Under the pieces are notes generated by a model. That model searched no databases. It was given only the letters and a program-made list of their open reading frames with translations, and was not told the DNA's origin. The position numbers were made by a program, and so were the translations under genes. Positions 30,731-39,355 of a stretch of DNA of 64,000 nt are shown piece after piece. Positions within the stretch are counted from its first letter, which is position 1; every line of letters starts with the position of its first letter. This DNA is from Streptosporangium becharense. GTDB lineage: Bacteria; Actinomycetota; Actinomycetes; Streptosporangiales; Streptosporangiaceae. The stretch lies in NCBI RefSeq assembly GCF_014204985.1, contig NZ_JACHMP010000001.1, positions 2,294,001-2,358,000 on the forward strand. Direction: 5' to 3'.

Positions 30731-31966
30731 TCAGCCCCCGGCGAGGTCGGCGAGCGGGATCGCGGGATCGGCGAGCCTTCCCGGGTCGGCGGGGGCACCG
30801 CCGCGGATCAGCTCCTGGACCGGCGCGATGCCCTCGTCCCACCGGTTGACGTGCATCCCCGCCACGACCCGGCCGCCGGAGAGCCAGAAGGCGTGGAAGT
30901 CACGTGCCCGCAGATCCCCGCGCACGACGACGGAGTCGTACCCGCCCGGCGCGAACCATCCGGAGAACTCCATGCCCACGTCGTACTGGTCGCTGAAGAA
31001 ATAGGGCGGCCGATCGTAGACGACCTCCCGGCCGAGCATGGACCTGGCCGCCGCAGGGCCGCCGTTCAGCGCGTTGGCCCAGTGCTCGACCCGGATGCGG
31101 GTGCCGTACAGCGGGTGGAAGGCGTTGGCGGCGTCACCGGCGGCGTAGACGTCGGGGTCGTCGGTGCGCAGCGACGCGTCGACGAGGATCCCGTTGTCCA
31201 CGGCCAGGCCCGCCCGCTCGGCCAGTTCGGTGTCGGGGATCACACCGACGCCGACGATCACCACGTCGGCCGTCACCTCGCCGCCGTCGTCGGTGGCCAC
31301 CGCCCGGACACGCCCGGTGCCGAGGAATCCGGTCACCCCGCGTCCGAGCCGCATGTCGACGCCCCGCTGCCGGTGGACGTCGGCGAAGAAGGCGCCCATC
31401 TCCGGACCGAGCGCGGCCTGCAGCGGAACCGCCCGCGGCTCGACGACGGTCACCGCGCAGCCGTACTCCCGGGCGGCCGCCGCCGTCTCCAGCCCGATCC
31501 AGCCGGCGCCCACGACGACCACCCGGCCTCCGCCGCGCAGGGCCTCGCGCAGGCGCTCGGCGTCACCGAGCGTGCGCAGGTAGTACACGCCGTCCAGGTC
31601 CGCGCCGGGCACGTCGAGACGGCGCGGGGACGCGCCGGGGGTCAGGAGCAGCTTGGTGTATCCGATCCGGCGGCCGTCGTCGAGCTCCACCTCGCGCGCG
31701 GCCCGGTCGGCGCCCGTCACGCGGCGCCCGCCCAGGAACTCGACGGAGTTCCCGGCGTACCAGCCCTCGTCGTGGACGTAGACCTTGGCCCGGTCGTCCT
31801 TGCCGAGCAGGTAGCCCTTGGAGAGCGGGGGCCGCTCGTAGGGGCGTTCGGCTTCCGCGCCGACGAGCACGATCCGGCCCGCGAAGCCCTCCTCCCGCAG
31901 CGTCTGCGCGGCCTTCGCCCCGGCGAGGCCCGCTCCGGCGATGACGAACGTCTGCTCGGTGGTCAC
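30731..31966 (-). CDS. Ferredoxin reductase-type FAD/NAD-dependent oxidoreductase
   Basis: A 411-residue flavoprotein of the rhodocoxin/putidaredoxin-reductase class. It has FVIAGAGLAGAKAAQTLR (FAD GxGxxG, residue about 9), an RPPLSKGYL motif near 47, VVVVGAGWIGLETAA (NAD(P)H-binding GxGxxG, about 148), and DVYAAGDAA near 275 that closes the FAD site, followed by the C-terminal reductase domain. It transfers electrons from NAD(P)H to a small ferredoxin, often serving P450s or dioxygenases, none of which is adjacent. It is divergent from the PEP-synthase-like gene across a 248-bp region. Confidence 0.88.
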   Translation of the reverse strand: MTTEQTFVIAGAGLAGAKAAQTLREEGFAGRIVLVGAEAERPYERPPLSKGYLLGKDDRAKVYVHDEGWYAGNSVEFLGGRRVTGADRAAREVELDDGRRIGYTKLLLTPGASPRRLDVPGADLDGVYYLRTLGDAERLREALRGGGRVVVVGAGWIGLETAAAAREYGCAVTVVEPRAVPLQAALGPEMGAFFADVHRQRGVDMRLGRGVTGFLGTGRVRAVATDDGGEVTADVVIVGVGVIPDTELAERAGLAVDNGILVDASLRTDDPDVYAAGDAANAFHPLYGTRIRVEHWANALNGGPAAARSMLGREVVYDRPPYFFSDQYDVGMEFSGWFAPGGYDSVVVRGDLRARDFHAFWLSGGRVVAGMHVNRWDEGIAPVQELIRGGAPADPGRLADPAIPLADLAGG

Positions 31967-32048
31967 ACCTCTTCCTATCCGAATTCCCGCACCGGTTCCA
32001 GGAAGGGAAGGGAGACCCCTTTCGACCCGGAGTTTATTTCATCGTTTG

Positions 32049-32077
32049 TTGACTTCACGGGCACCCCGTCCTACCGT
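32049..32077 (+). promoter_or_regulatory. Sigma70-like promoter for PEP-synthase-like gene
   Basis: -35 TTGACT (32049-32054), a 17-bp spacer, and -10 TACCGT (32072-32077). It lies about 137 bp upstream of ATG 32215. The local A/T-rich stretch before it (TTTATTTCATCGTTTGTT) is unusual for this genome and fits a strong promoter. No rifamycin-associated element palindrome was seen. Confidence 0.45.
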
Positions 32078-32214
32078 TGCGGACACGAAGCGGTCACGGC
32101 CGTGGGGGGCCGCCCGGCGAGCCACGGAGACGGGCGTGGAAGGCGAACCCGCGTGTCCGGCCGCCGCGCTTCCCGGGAAGCGGTGAAGCGGTGAAGCGCC
32201 GAGGAGACCCCGCC

Positions 32215-34986
32215 ATGCCCACACCGATCGTCCTCAGACTCGACGAGATCGGGGCGGAGGCGCTGCCCCTCGCCGGCGGCAAGGCCGCCAACCTGGGGGT
32301 GCTCACCACGGCCGGATTCCCCGTCCCGCCCGGCGTGTGCGTCACCACCGAGGCATACCGCCGGGTCACCGCGCGGGCCGGCGGGCTCCACGCCGTGCTC
32401 GACGCGCTGGAGGTGACACCGGCCCGTGACACGCGGACGCTGAAGGAGCTGGCCGGTGCGGCCCGGAAGATCGTGCTCACCGCCCCCGTCCCGGACGACA
32501 TCGCCGAGGCCGTACGCCGGATCGCGCGCGGCCCCGTCGCAGTCCGCTCCTCGGCGACCGCCGAGGACCTGCCGCACGCCAGCTTCGCCGGCCAGCAGGA
32601 CACCTACCTGAACGTGATCGGCGCCGACGCCGTGCTGGAGGCGGTACGACGCTGCTGGGCCTCGCTCTGGACCGACCGGGCCGTCGCCTACCGGGCGGCG
32701 AACGGCATCGGCCACCGCGCGGTGCGCCTGGCGGTGGTCGTCCAGGAGATGGTCCAGGCGGAGATCGCGGGGGTGATGTTCACCGCGAACCCGGTCACCG
32801 GCCGGCGTCGCGAGGCCGTCGTCGACGCCGCCCCGGGTCTCGGTGAGGGGGTGGTCTCCGGGGCGGTCAACCCCGACCACTTCGTGGTCGACACCGCCAC
32901 CGGCCGGATCACCGAACGCCGTCCGGGCGACAAGCGCCTGGCGGTGCGCTCCCTGCCGGGCGGCGGGGTCGAACACGTGGAGACCGCGGGAGGCACCACA
33001 GCAGCCGCGGGGGGCACCACCGAGGGCACGGCGGGAGGCGCGACGGGAAGCGCCGCGGGAAGCGCCGCGGGAAGCGCCGCTGGGGACGTCTGCCTCACCG
33101 ACGCGCGGCTCAGAGCGCTCGCCGAGCTCGGCGAGCGGGTCGAGCGGCACTACGGGGAGCCCCAGGACATCGAATGGGCCCTCGACGCGGACGGGACCCT
33201 CTGGCTCACCCAGGCCCGTCCGATCACCACGCTCCATCCGATCCCCCACCGCGCCGAATCGCCCGAGGCTCCGGCGCCGGCCGGCGGCGGCACCCGGATC
33301 TACTTCTGCTTCAGCGTGGCCCAGGGGCTCTACCGGCCGATCACCCCCATGGGCCGGTCGGCGTTCCGGCTGCTGTCCGCGTCGGTGGCCGAACTGCTGG
33401 GAGCCCCGGTGGCCGACCGACACGCCGGGGCACCGATCGTCGCCGAGGCCGGCGGGCGGCTGTTCCTCGACGTGACGGGGATCATGCGCAGCCGGGTGGG
33501 ACGCGCGATCCTCCCCCGCCTGCTCGACGTGATGGAGGCCAGGTCGGCGAAGGTGCTGCGGAGCCTGTCCGGCGACCCCCGGTTCGGCCTCACCCGGCGT
33601 TCGGTCCGTCCGGCGCTGCGCCGGGCCGCCGCCGTCGCGGGCCGCTTCCGGCTTCCGCAGCGCGCGGTACGGGCACTGATCAGCCCCGCGTCCGCGCGCC
33701 GGGACGCCGAGCGGACGGGCGCCGGCCTGCGGGAGCGGCTGGCCGCCCCGCGGGACGCCACTGCGCTGGAGCGCCTCGACCACGCCGAGCGGGTGCTGGG
33801 CGGCCGGGTCGTACCGCTGCTGCCGGCGGTCGCCCCGGGGCCGGCGGCGGGCTTCGCGATGCTGGGCCTGGCCGCGAAGGCGCTGGGTGACCGGGCCAGG
33901 CCCGGTGAGCTGCCGACGGTCCTGCGCGGGTTGCCGCACAACGTGACCACCGAGATGGATCTGGCGCTGTGGCGGCTGGCCACCCGCGTCCGCGGAGACC
34001 GCGGGGCCGCCGCGCTGCTGCTGGGCACCCCGGCCGCCGAACTGGCCGGGCGCTTCCACGCCGGGTCGCTGCCCGAGGTCGTCCAGCGGGGCCTGGCGGG
34101 GTTCCTCGCCGACTACGGGGTCAGGGCGGTGGCCGAGATCGACCTGGGGCTGCCGCGCTGGTCGGAGGACCCGACCCACCTCATCGGCGTGCTCGCCAAC
34201 TACCTGCGTCTGGAGGACCCGGCTCTGGCGCCGGACGTCCTGTTCGCCAGGGGTGCCGCCGAGGCGGCATCGATGATCGAGACGCTGAGCGCGCGGGCGG
34301 GCGGGCTCCGCGGGCGGTTCGTCCGGTTCGCCCTGCACCGGGCCCGTGCGCTGGCCGGGCTGCGCGAACTGCCGAAGTTCTACCTGGTGACCGCTCTCGG
34401 CGCCGTACGGGCCGAGCTGCGGATCGTCGGCGCCGAACTGGCCGCCCGCGGTCTGCTGCCCGCGGCCGACGACGTCTTCCTCCTGACCTTCCGCGAGGTC
34501 AGGGCCGCCCTCACCGTCCCGGACCCGGAACGTCTGCCGGCCGCGCCGCGAGAGCTCGTGGCGCGGCGGCGCGCGGAGCTGGAACGCGAGCTGCTGCGCA
34601 GGCGTGTCCCCCGGGTGGTGCTGTCGGACGGCACCGAACCGGAGGCCGTCGCCGCGGAGACGCCGCCGGACGGCGCGCTGACCGGGACCCCGGCGTCGGC
34701 GGGCACCGTGACCGGCGCCGCCAGGGTCGTCCTCGACCCGGTCGGCGCACACCTGGAGCCCGGCGAGATCCTGGTCTGCCCCTCCACCGACCCCGGCTGG
34801 ACTCCGCTGTTCCTCACCGCGGGCGGACTGGTGATGGAGATGGGCGGCGCCAACTCACACGGCGCCGTGGTGGCCCGGGAGTACGGCATCCCCGCCGTGG
34901 TGGGGGTCGCCGGGGCGACCGAGCACGTCACCACCGGCCAGGAGATCACCGTGGACGGCACCTCCGGCACCGTCGTCACCACCTGA
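32215..34986 (+). CDS. PEP synthase/rifampin phosphotransferase-like enzyme
   Basis: A 923-residue enzyme of the dikinase superfamily. The N-terminal ATP-grasp domain (about 1-330) has GGKAANLG, VRSSATAEDLPHASFAGQQDT and QEMVQAEIAGVMFTANPV. A middle domain (about 360-800) is the variable substrate domain. The C-terminal swivelling domain holds the phosphoryl-carrier His in GGANSHGAVVAREYGIPAVVG (about 880). This order (ATP, middle, His) is that of rifampin phosphotransferases and of uncharacterised PEP-synthase-like proteins rather than of PpsA with a PEP barrel at the end. A Gly/Ala/Ser linker near residues 262-290 is built from three 12-bp repeats (33045-33080). RBS GAGGA. The substrate is not known; antibiotic inactivation is one possibility. 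Confidence 0.75.
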   Translation: MPTPIVLRLDEIGAEALPLAGGKAANLGVLTTAGFPVPPGVCVTTEAYRRVTARAGGLHAVLDALEVTPARDTRTLKELAGAARKIVLTAPVPDDIAEAVRRIARGPVAVRSSATAEDLPHASFAGQQDTYLNVIGADAVLEAVRRCWASLWTDRAVAYRAANGIGHRAVRLAVVVQEMVQAEIAGVMFTANPVTGRRREAVVDAAPGLGEGVVSGAVNPDHFVVDTATGRITERRPGDKRLAVRSLPGGGVEHVETAGGTTAAAGGTTEGTAGGATGSAAGSAAGSAAGDVCLTDARLRALAELGERVERHYGEPQDIEWALDADGTLWLTQARPITTLHPIPHRAESPEAPAPAGGGTRIYFCFSVAQGLYRPITPMGRSAFRLLSASVAELLGAPVADRHAGAPIVAEAGGRLFLDVTGIMRSRVGRAILPRLLDVMEARSAKVLRSLSGDPRFGLTRRSVRPALRRAAAVAGRFRLPQRAVRALISPASARRDAERTGAGLRERLAAPRDATALERLDHAERVLGGRVVPLLPAVAPGPAAGFAMLGLAAKALGDRARPGELPTVLRGLPHNVTTEMDLALWRLATRVRGDRGAAALLLGTPAAELAGRFHAGSLPEVVQRGLAGFLADYGVRAVAEIDLGLPRWSEDPTHLIGVLANYLRLEDPALAPDVLFARGAAEAASMIETLSARAGGLRGRFVRFALHRARALAGLRELPKFYLVTALGAVRAELRIVGAELAARGLLPAADDVFLLTFREVRAALTVPDPERLPAAPRELVARRRAELERELLRRRVPRVVLSDGTEPEAVAAETPPDGALTGTPASAGTVTGAARVVLDPVGAHLEPGEILVCPSTDPGWTPLFLTAGGLVMEMGGANSHGAVVAREYGIPAVVGVAGATEHVTTGQEITVDGTSGTVVTT

Positions 34987-35030
34987 CCTCCGGCACCGTC
35001 GTCGCCACCTGACCTCCGGCACCACCATCG
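34962..35030. repeat. 26-bp tandem repeat spanning a stop codon
   Basis: Units at 34962-34987 and 34988-35013 are 26 bp with one mismatch, and a third, diverged, unit begins at 35014. The first unit encodes the last codons (SGTVVTT) and the TGA of the preceding gene, so the following unit reads like a duplicated gene end. Replication slippage is likely. Confidence 0.65.
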
Positions 35031-35074
35031 CCCCCGGAACCACCTGATCCGCCCGTCGGGGCCGGAGCCCGCGG

Positions 35075-36121
35075 TCACGTCGTGGCGACGCGGTGCCCGC
35101 CGGGCCGCCCGGCCGGGGGCAGTTCCCCGGAGCCGCGAGGGATCAGGCGGGTCGGGACGACGACCGTCTGGGCTTTGGAGCGTTCCCCGTCGAGGCGGGC
35201 CAGCACGAGCTTGGCCGCCGCCTGGCCGATGGCGGCCGGATCCTGGGCCACCACGGTCAGGGCGGGCCGCAGCACCTCGGCGAGCGGCAGATCGTCGAAA
35301 CCGACCACGGCGACGTCCGGACGGCCCAGCCGGGCCAGGCCGAGGACGACACCGGTGGCGGCGAAGTTGTTGGCGGCGAAGACCGCGGTCGCCGGATCGC
35401 GCGCGCCGAGCAGCCGGGTGACGGCCGCCGCGGCGGCCTCGTGGTCGTGACCGGTCTCCACCAGGGACCGGTCGAAGGGGATCCCGGCCTCGTCCAGGGC
35501 GTCGCGGTAGCCCTGCAGGCGCTCCCTGCGGGTGTGGAGCGCGGGCCGGTCACCGACGAAGGCGACCCGGCGGTGGCCGCCGGCGATCAGGTGGGCGACT
35601 CCCGCGCGGGCCCCCTCCCGGTTGGCGCTGACGACGCAGTCGGCCCGCAGCCCGGCGGCCGGCCGGTCGAGGAAGACGAGCGGCAGCCCGGCGTCGCGCT
35701 CCTCGCGCAGGTGGCGGTGGTCACCGCCGGCCGAGGGAACCACGATGAGCGCGGCGACCCTGCGGGCCAGGAAGGTCGAGATGAGGGAGCGCTCGCGGTC
35801 GGCGGCCTCCTCGGAGGAACCGACGATCAGGGTGAGCCCGCGGGCGCGCACCGCACTCTCGAACCCGCCGGCGACCGTTCCGAAGAACGGGTTGCCCATG
35901 TCCGGGATGACCAGCCCGACCGTGGAGTCGCGGGCACCCACCCGCATGTTCCGGGCCATGAGGTTGGGCTGGAAACCCAGCCTGCGCATGGCCTGCAGAA
36001 CACGCTCCCGGGTCTCCGCCGCCACCGGGCCGTCGTCGTTCACCACCCGGGAGACCGTCTTCGCGGTGACCCCGACCTCTCTGGCCACGTCGGTCATGGT
36101 GGCGCGGCGAACCTTGGACAT
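35075..36121 (-). CDS. LacI-family regulator of the sugar operon
   Basis: A 348-residue repressor. The HTH at residues 8-30 (MTDVAREVGVTAKTVSRVVN) and the hinge helix with MARNMRVG are followed by a sugar-binding-protein-like sensor domain (GLVIPDMGNPFFG, GFDDLPLAEVLRP). It is the last gene in the same direction as the sugar ABC transporter operon, 111 bp downstream of the ATPase. The two TGTCAACGTTGACA operators at 39212-39241 are typical LacI sites and are its likely targets. The ligand is presumably the transported sugar or its phosphate. Confidence 0.9.
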   Translation of the reverse strand: MSKVRRATMTDVAREVGVTAKTVSRVVNDDGPVAAETRERVLQAMRRLGFQPNLMARNMRVGARDSTVGLVIPDMGNPFFGTVAGGFESAVRARGLTLIVGSSEEAADRERSLISTFLARRVAALIVVPSAGGDHRHLREERDAGLPLVFLDRPAAGLRADCVVSANREGARAGVAHLIAGGHRRVAFVGDRPALHTRRERLQGYRDALDEAGIPFDRSLVETGHDHEAAAAAVTRLLGARDPATAVFAANNFAATGVVLGLARLGRPDVAVVGFDDLPLAEVLRPALTVVAQDPAAIGQAAAKLVLARLDGERSKAQTVVVPTRLIPRGSGELPPAGRPGGHRVATT

Positions 36122-36232
36122 GGACCACCGTTCTTCTCGTCGGCTCCCGGGAGACGGAGCGTCACCATCAGGCTAAGGCCCGGTCAAGCCTTCACCCATG
36201 ACGCCCGTCCGCCAAGATACGCCGGTGAAGCG

Positions 36233-37156
36233 TCAGGAGAGACCGATGGCCCGGGCGGCGTCCCGGTCCGTGACGACCGTGCCCTCCTGGGTGTCCAGCC
36301 GCATGGCCCCGGTCATGATCGCGACGACCTCGGCCATGTTGAAGTCCCCCGGCTTGATCTGGGCGACCCTGCGGCCGAGCCGCTGGATGTGGATCCGGTC
36401 GGCGATCTCGAAGACATGGGGCATGTTGTGGCTGATCAGGATGACCGGCAGCCCCTTGTCCCGGACCCGGCGGATCATGTCCAGCACCTGCCCCGACTCC
36501 TTGACGCCCAGCGCGGCGGTGGGCTCGTCCATCACCACCACGTGCCGGGCCCAGGCCACCGCCCTGGCCACCGCGACTCCCTGGCGCTGACCGCCGGAGA
36601 GCGACTCGACCGCCTGGGTCAGCGAACGCAGGCCGATCTTCAGATCGGCCATGTGCCGGGCCGACTCCTCGCGCATCCGCTTCTTGTCGAGCATCCGGAA
36701 GATCGTGCCCAGCAGGCCGCGGCGGCGGACCTCGCGGCCCAGGAACATGTTGCTGGCGATGTCCATCGACGCGGCGACCGCGAGGTCCTGATAGACGGTC
36801 TCGATGCCGTGCCTGCGCGCGTCGAGGGGGTTGCGGAAGCGGACCGGCCTCCCGTCGAGCAGGATCTCCCCCTCGTCCGGCTGGAGCGCGCCGGTCAGCG
36901 CCTTGATGAGGCTGGACTTGCCCGCGCCGTTGTCGCCGATCACGGCGAGCACCTCGCCGGCCATCAGGTCGAGGTCGACGCCGTCGAGGGCCGTCACGTG
37001 ACCGTAGCGCTTGACCAGGCCGCGCGCCTGCAGGACCGGTGTTCCGGCCACGAGGGTCTCGGCCTCCGGGAGGCGGGCCGCGGGGACCGCGGCGACCGGG
37101 TCGCCCGGCCTCCGGTCGCCGCCGAGCGGGTGGCCGCCGCGTGGGGTGTCGGTCAT
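36233..37156 (-). CDS. Sugar ABC importer ATP-binding protein, single-NBD (FrcA-like)
   Basis: A 307-residue ATPase energising sugar uptake. Walker A GDNGAGKSS, signature LSGGQRQGVAVARA, Walker B VVMDEPTAALG and the switch His in ILISHN are all present. It has one nucleotide-binding domain, unlike the double RbsA type, as in the fructose transporter FrcBCA. The N-terminus has a 40-residue Pro/Ala-rich extension. Start ATG 37156 overlaps the permease stop (ATGA). Confidence 0.92.
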   Translation of the reverse strand: MTDTPRGGHPLGGDRRPGDPVAAVPAARLPEAETLVAGTPVLQARGLVKRYGHVTALDGVDLDLMAGEVLAVIGDNGAGKSSLIKALTGALQPDEGEILLDGRPVRFRNPLDARRHGIETVYQDLAVAASMDIASNMFLGREVRRRGLLGTIFRMLDKKRMREESARHMADLKIGLRSLTQAVESLSGGQRQGVAVARAVAWARHVVVMDEPTAALGVKESGQVLDMIRRVRDKGLPVILISHNMPHVFEIADRIHIQRLGRRVAQIKPGDFNMAEVVAIMTGAMRLDTQEGTVVTDRDAARAIGLS

Positions 37157-38157
37157 CGGTTCCTCCTACGGGAGAGCTGGTCGACGGTGACGGCCAGGAT
37201 GACCAGCACGCCGGTGATCAGGGTCTGGTAGATGGACGCCACTCCCATCAACTGCAGGCCGTTGCGGAAGACACCCACGATCAGGGCGCCGATGAGGGTG
37301 CCGATCACGGTGCCCCGGCCGCCGAACAGGCTGGTGCCGCCCAGCACGACCGCCGTGATGCTGTCCAGGTTGTCGGTCTGCCCCGCCTGCGGGTCGCCGA
37401 CGCCGGTCCGGGAGACCAGCAGCAGCGCCGCGATGCCGTAGACCAGGCCGGCCACCGCGTAGACGCCGAGGGTGAGCCGGTTGGTGCGGATGCCGGTGAG
37501 GCGGGCGACCTCGGGGCTGTTGCCCAGCGCGTAGACGTGCTTTCCCCAGGCGGTCTGGCTGAGCAGGTACGCGAACAGCAGAAACAGCCCGATGGTCACC
37601 ACGGAGCCGTAGGTGACGTTGGTGTCACCTATCCGGAAGGTCTCGCCGAGGAAGGTCATCTGGTCGGGCAGGCCGGTCACGGTCTGGTCCTGCGAGTAGA
37701 TGTGGGTCAGGGCGAAGACGATGTTGAGCATGCCCAGCGTGACGATGAAGGGCGGCAGCGGGATGGTCGTCACCAGCAGCCCGTTGAGCGCGCCGAACCC
37801 GGCGCAGACGAGCAGGCCCAGGAGCACGGCGACCAGCGGCGGTACGACGCCGTCGGCTGCCAGCTTGGCCATCAGGATGCCGCCGAAGGCCATGATCGCG
37901 CCGTTCGACAGGTCGATCCCGGCGGTGAGGATGATCAGCGTCTGGCCGATGGCCAGGGTGCCCACCACCATCACCTGCTGGATGATCAGTGAGAAGTTGC
38001 CGCCGGTCAGGAACTGGTCGCTGTTGAAGGAGAAGAAGGCGCAGGCGAGCAGGAGCGCCACCAGCGGGCCGACGGTCGGTGTGGTGAGTACCCTGCGCAG
38101 GGCCGACGGCTCACTGACGGGCGGCCTGGCCGGCGCGGGGGTCATGGTCGCGGTCAT
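37153..38157 (-). CDS. Sugar ABC importer permease (RbsC/FrcC family)
   Basis: A 334-residue inner-membrane permease with about ten helices. Family marks include GQTLIILTAGIDLSNGAIMAFGG, the cytoplasmic ALGNSPEVARLTGI coupling segment, and SITAVVLGGTSLFGGRGTVIGTLIGALIVG. ATG 38157 starts 5 nt after the stop of the binding-protein gene. The upstream open frame to 38388 is a shadow of that gene. Confidence 0.93.
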   Translation of the reverse strand: MTATMTPAPARPPVSEPSALRRVLTTPTVGPLVALLLACAFFSFNSDQFLTGGNFSLIIQQVMVVGTLAIGQTLIILTAGIDLSNGAIMAFGGILMAKLAADGVVPPLVAVLLGLLVCAGFGALNGLLVTTIPLPPFIVTLGMLNIVFALTHIYSQDQTVTGLPDQMTFLGETFRIGDTNVTYGSVVTIGLFLLFAYLLSQTAWGKHVYALGNSPEVARLTGIRTNRLTLGVYAVAGLVYGIAALLLVSRTGVGDPQAGQTDNLDSITAVVLGGTSLFGGRGTVIGTLIGALIVGVFRNGLQLMGVASIYQTLITGVLVILAVTVDQLSRRRNR

Positions 38158-38162
38158 GGCGC

Positions 38163-39179
38163 TCAGCCCCAGCAGTTCTGCAGGCCGAAGGCGACGTCCT
38201 TGGACTCCACCCCGGTGACCGGCTTGTCGGTGATCAACGTGACCCCGGTGTCGGTGTAACCGGAGGCCTTGGACCCGCCCTTGGCGTAGGTGACCACGGC
38301 CTTGACGCCGTCCTCGGCCATCTTCAGCGGGTACTGCTGGGAGGTCGCGGCGATCTGCCCGCTCCGCATGGCCTTGACCCCGGTGCACCCGCCGTCCACG
38401 GAGACGACGAGCACGTCCTTGTCACGGCCCCTGGCCTTCAGCGCGGTGTGGGCGCCGAGCGCGGCGGGCTCGTTGATCGTGTAGACGACGTTGATGTCGG
38501 GCGCCTTCTGCAGGCAGTTCTCCATGGCGGTCTGCCCCTTGGACTGGTCGCCCTGGGTGTCCTGGGAGCAGACGACGGCCGGGTCGCCCTCGGCGATGCC
38601 GAACCCCTTGAGGAACCCGTCGTGCCGGAGCTTGCCGACCGCGACACCGGGTGCGAGGTCCAGGGTCGCGATCTTCGCGGGCTTGCCGGCCATCGCGGCC
38701 TTGGCGTACTGGCCGATGAGTTCACCGGCCTTGAAGTTGTCGGTCGCGAACAGCGCGTCGGTGGCGCTCTGCGGCTCGGTCGGGCTGTCCAGGGCGATCA
38801 CCATCACCCCGGCTGAGCGTGCCTTCTCCAGGGCCGGGACGATCGCCTTGGAGTCGCTCGGCGTGATGAGGATGCCCTTGACCCCGGCCGCGACCATGTT
38901 CTCGATCGCGGTGATCTGGCCGGCGTTGTCGCCGTCGAACTTGCCCGCGGCGGTCATCAGCTCCGCGCCGTTGGCCTTGGCCGCGGACGCCGCCCCCTCC
39001 TTCATCTTCACGAAGAAGGGATTGGTCTCGGTCTTGGTGATGAGCCCCACCTTGACGGCGGATGTGCCACCACCTCCGCCGCCGCTCGACGCGGTGTCCT
39101 CCCCGCCACAGGCCGCCAGGGTGATCACGGCGACGGCGACACCGGCCGCCAGTGCGCCACTGCGAAGGCTACGAGACAT
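38163..39179 (-). CDS. Sugar ABC importer substrate-binding lipoprotein
   Basis: A 338-residue lipoprotein: signal peptide with lipobox LAACG near residue 24, then a Gly/Ser linker and a type I periplasmic-binding fold (KVGLITKTETNPFFVKMKEGA, ITPSDSKAIVPALEKARSAGV, VYTINEPAALGAHTALKA). The fold and gene order match FrcB-like fructose or ribose binders. AGGGAG precedes ATG 39179. It is the first gene of the operon, immediately downstream of tandem operators. Confidence 0.93.
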   Translation of the reverse strand: MSRSLRSGALAAGVAVAVITLAACGGEDTASSGGGGGGTSAVKVGLITKTETNPFFVKMKEGAASAAKANGAELMTAAGKFDGDNAGQITAIENMVAAGVKGILITPSDSKAIVPALEKARSAGVMVIALDSPTEPQSATDALFATDNFKAGELIGQYAKAAMAGKPAKIATLDLAPGVAVGKLRHDGFLKGFGIAEGDPAVVCSQDTQGDQSKGQTAMENCLQKAPDINVVYTINEPAALGAHTALKARGRDKDVLVVSVDGGCTGVKAMRSGQIAATSQQYPLKMAEDGVKAVVTYAKGGSKASGYTDTGVTLITDKPVTGVESKDVAFGLQNCWG

Positions 39180-39211
39180 GAGTACTCCCTGTTCCGTGGG
39201 GGGGCCAAAGA

Positions 39212-39241
39212 TGTCAACGTTGACACATGTCAACGTTGACA
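39212..39241. promoter_or_regulatory. Two identical LacI operators in sugar divergent region
   Basis: TGTCAACGTTGACA occurs at 39212-39225 and again at 39228-39241, each a perfect 14-bp palindrome with the central CG pair typical of LacI-family sites. Centres are 16 bp apart. They lie 33 bp from the binding-protein start and about 115 bp from the kinase start, so one regulator can control both divergent operons. Confidence 0.85.
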
Positions 39242-39355
39242 TCCGCTGCCATGGATGATGAACTCCGCCGGAGGAAACGTCAATGCCCTATACCTGTAAT
39301 AAGTCGGCAACGTCGCCGGATCGCCTGCTGTGATGCCTCTCGGAAAGGCGGGCCC

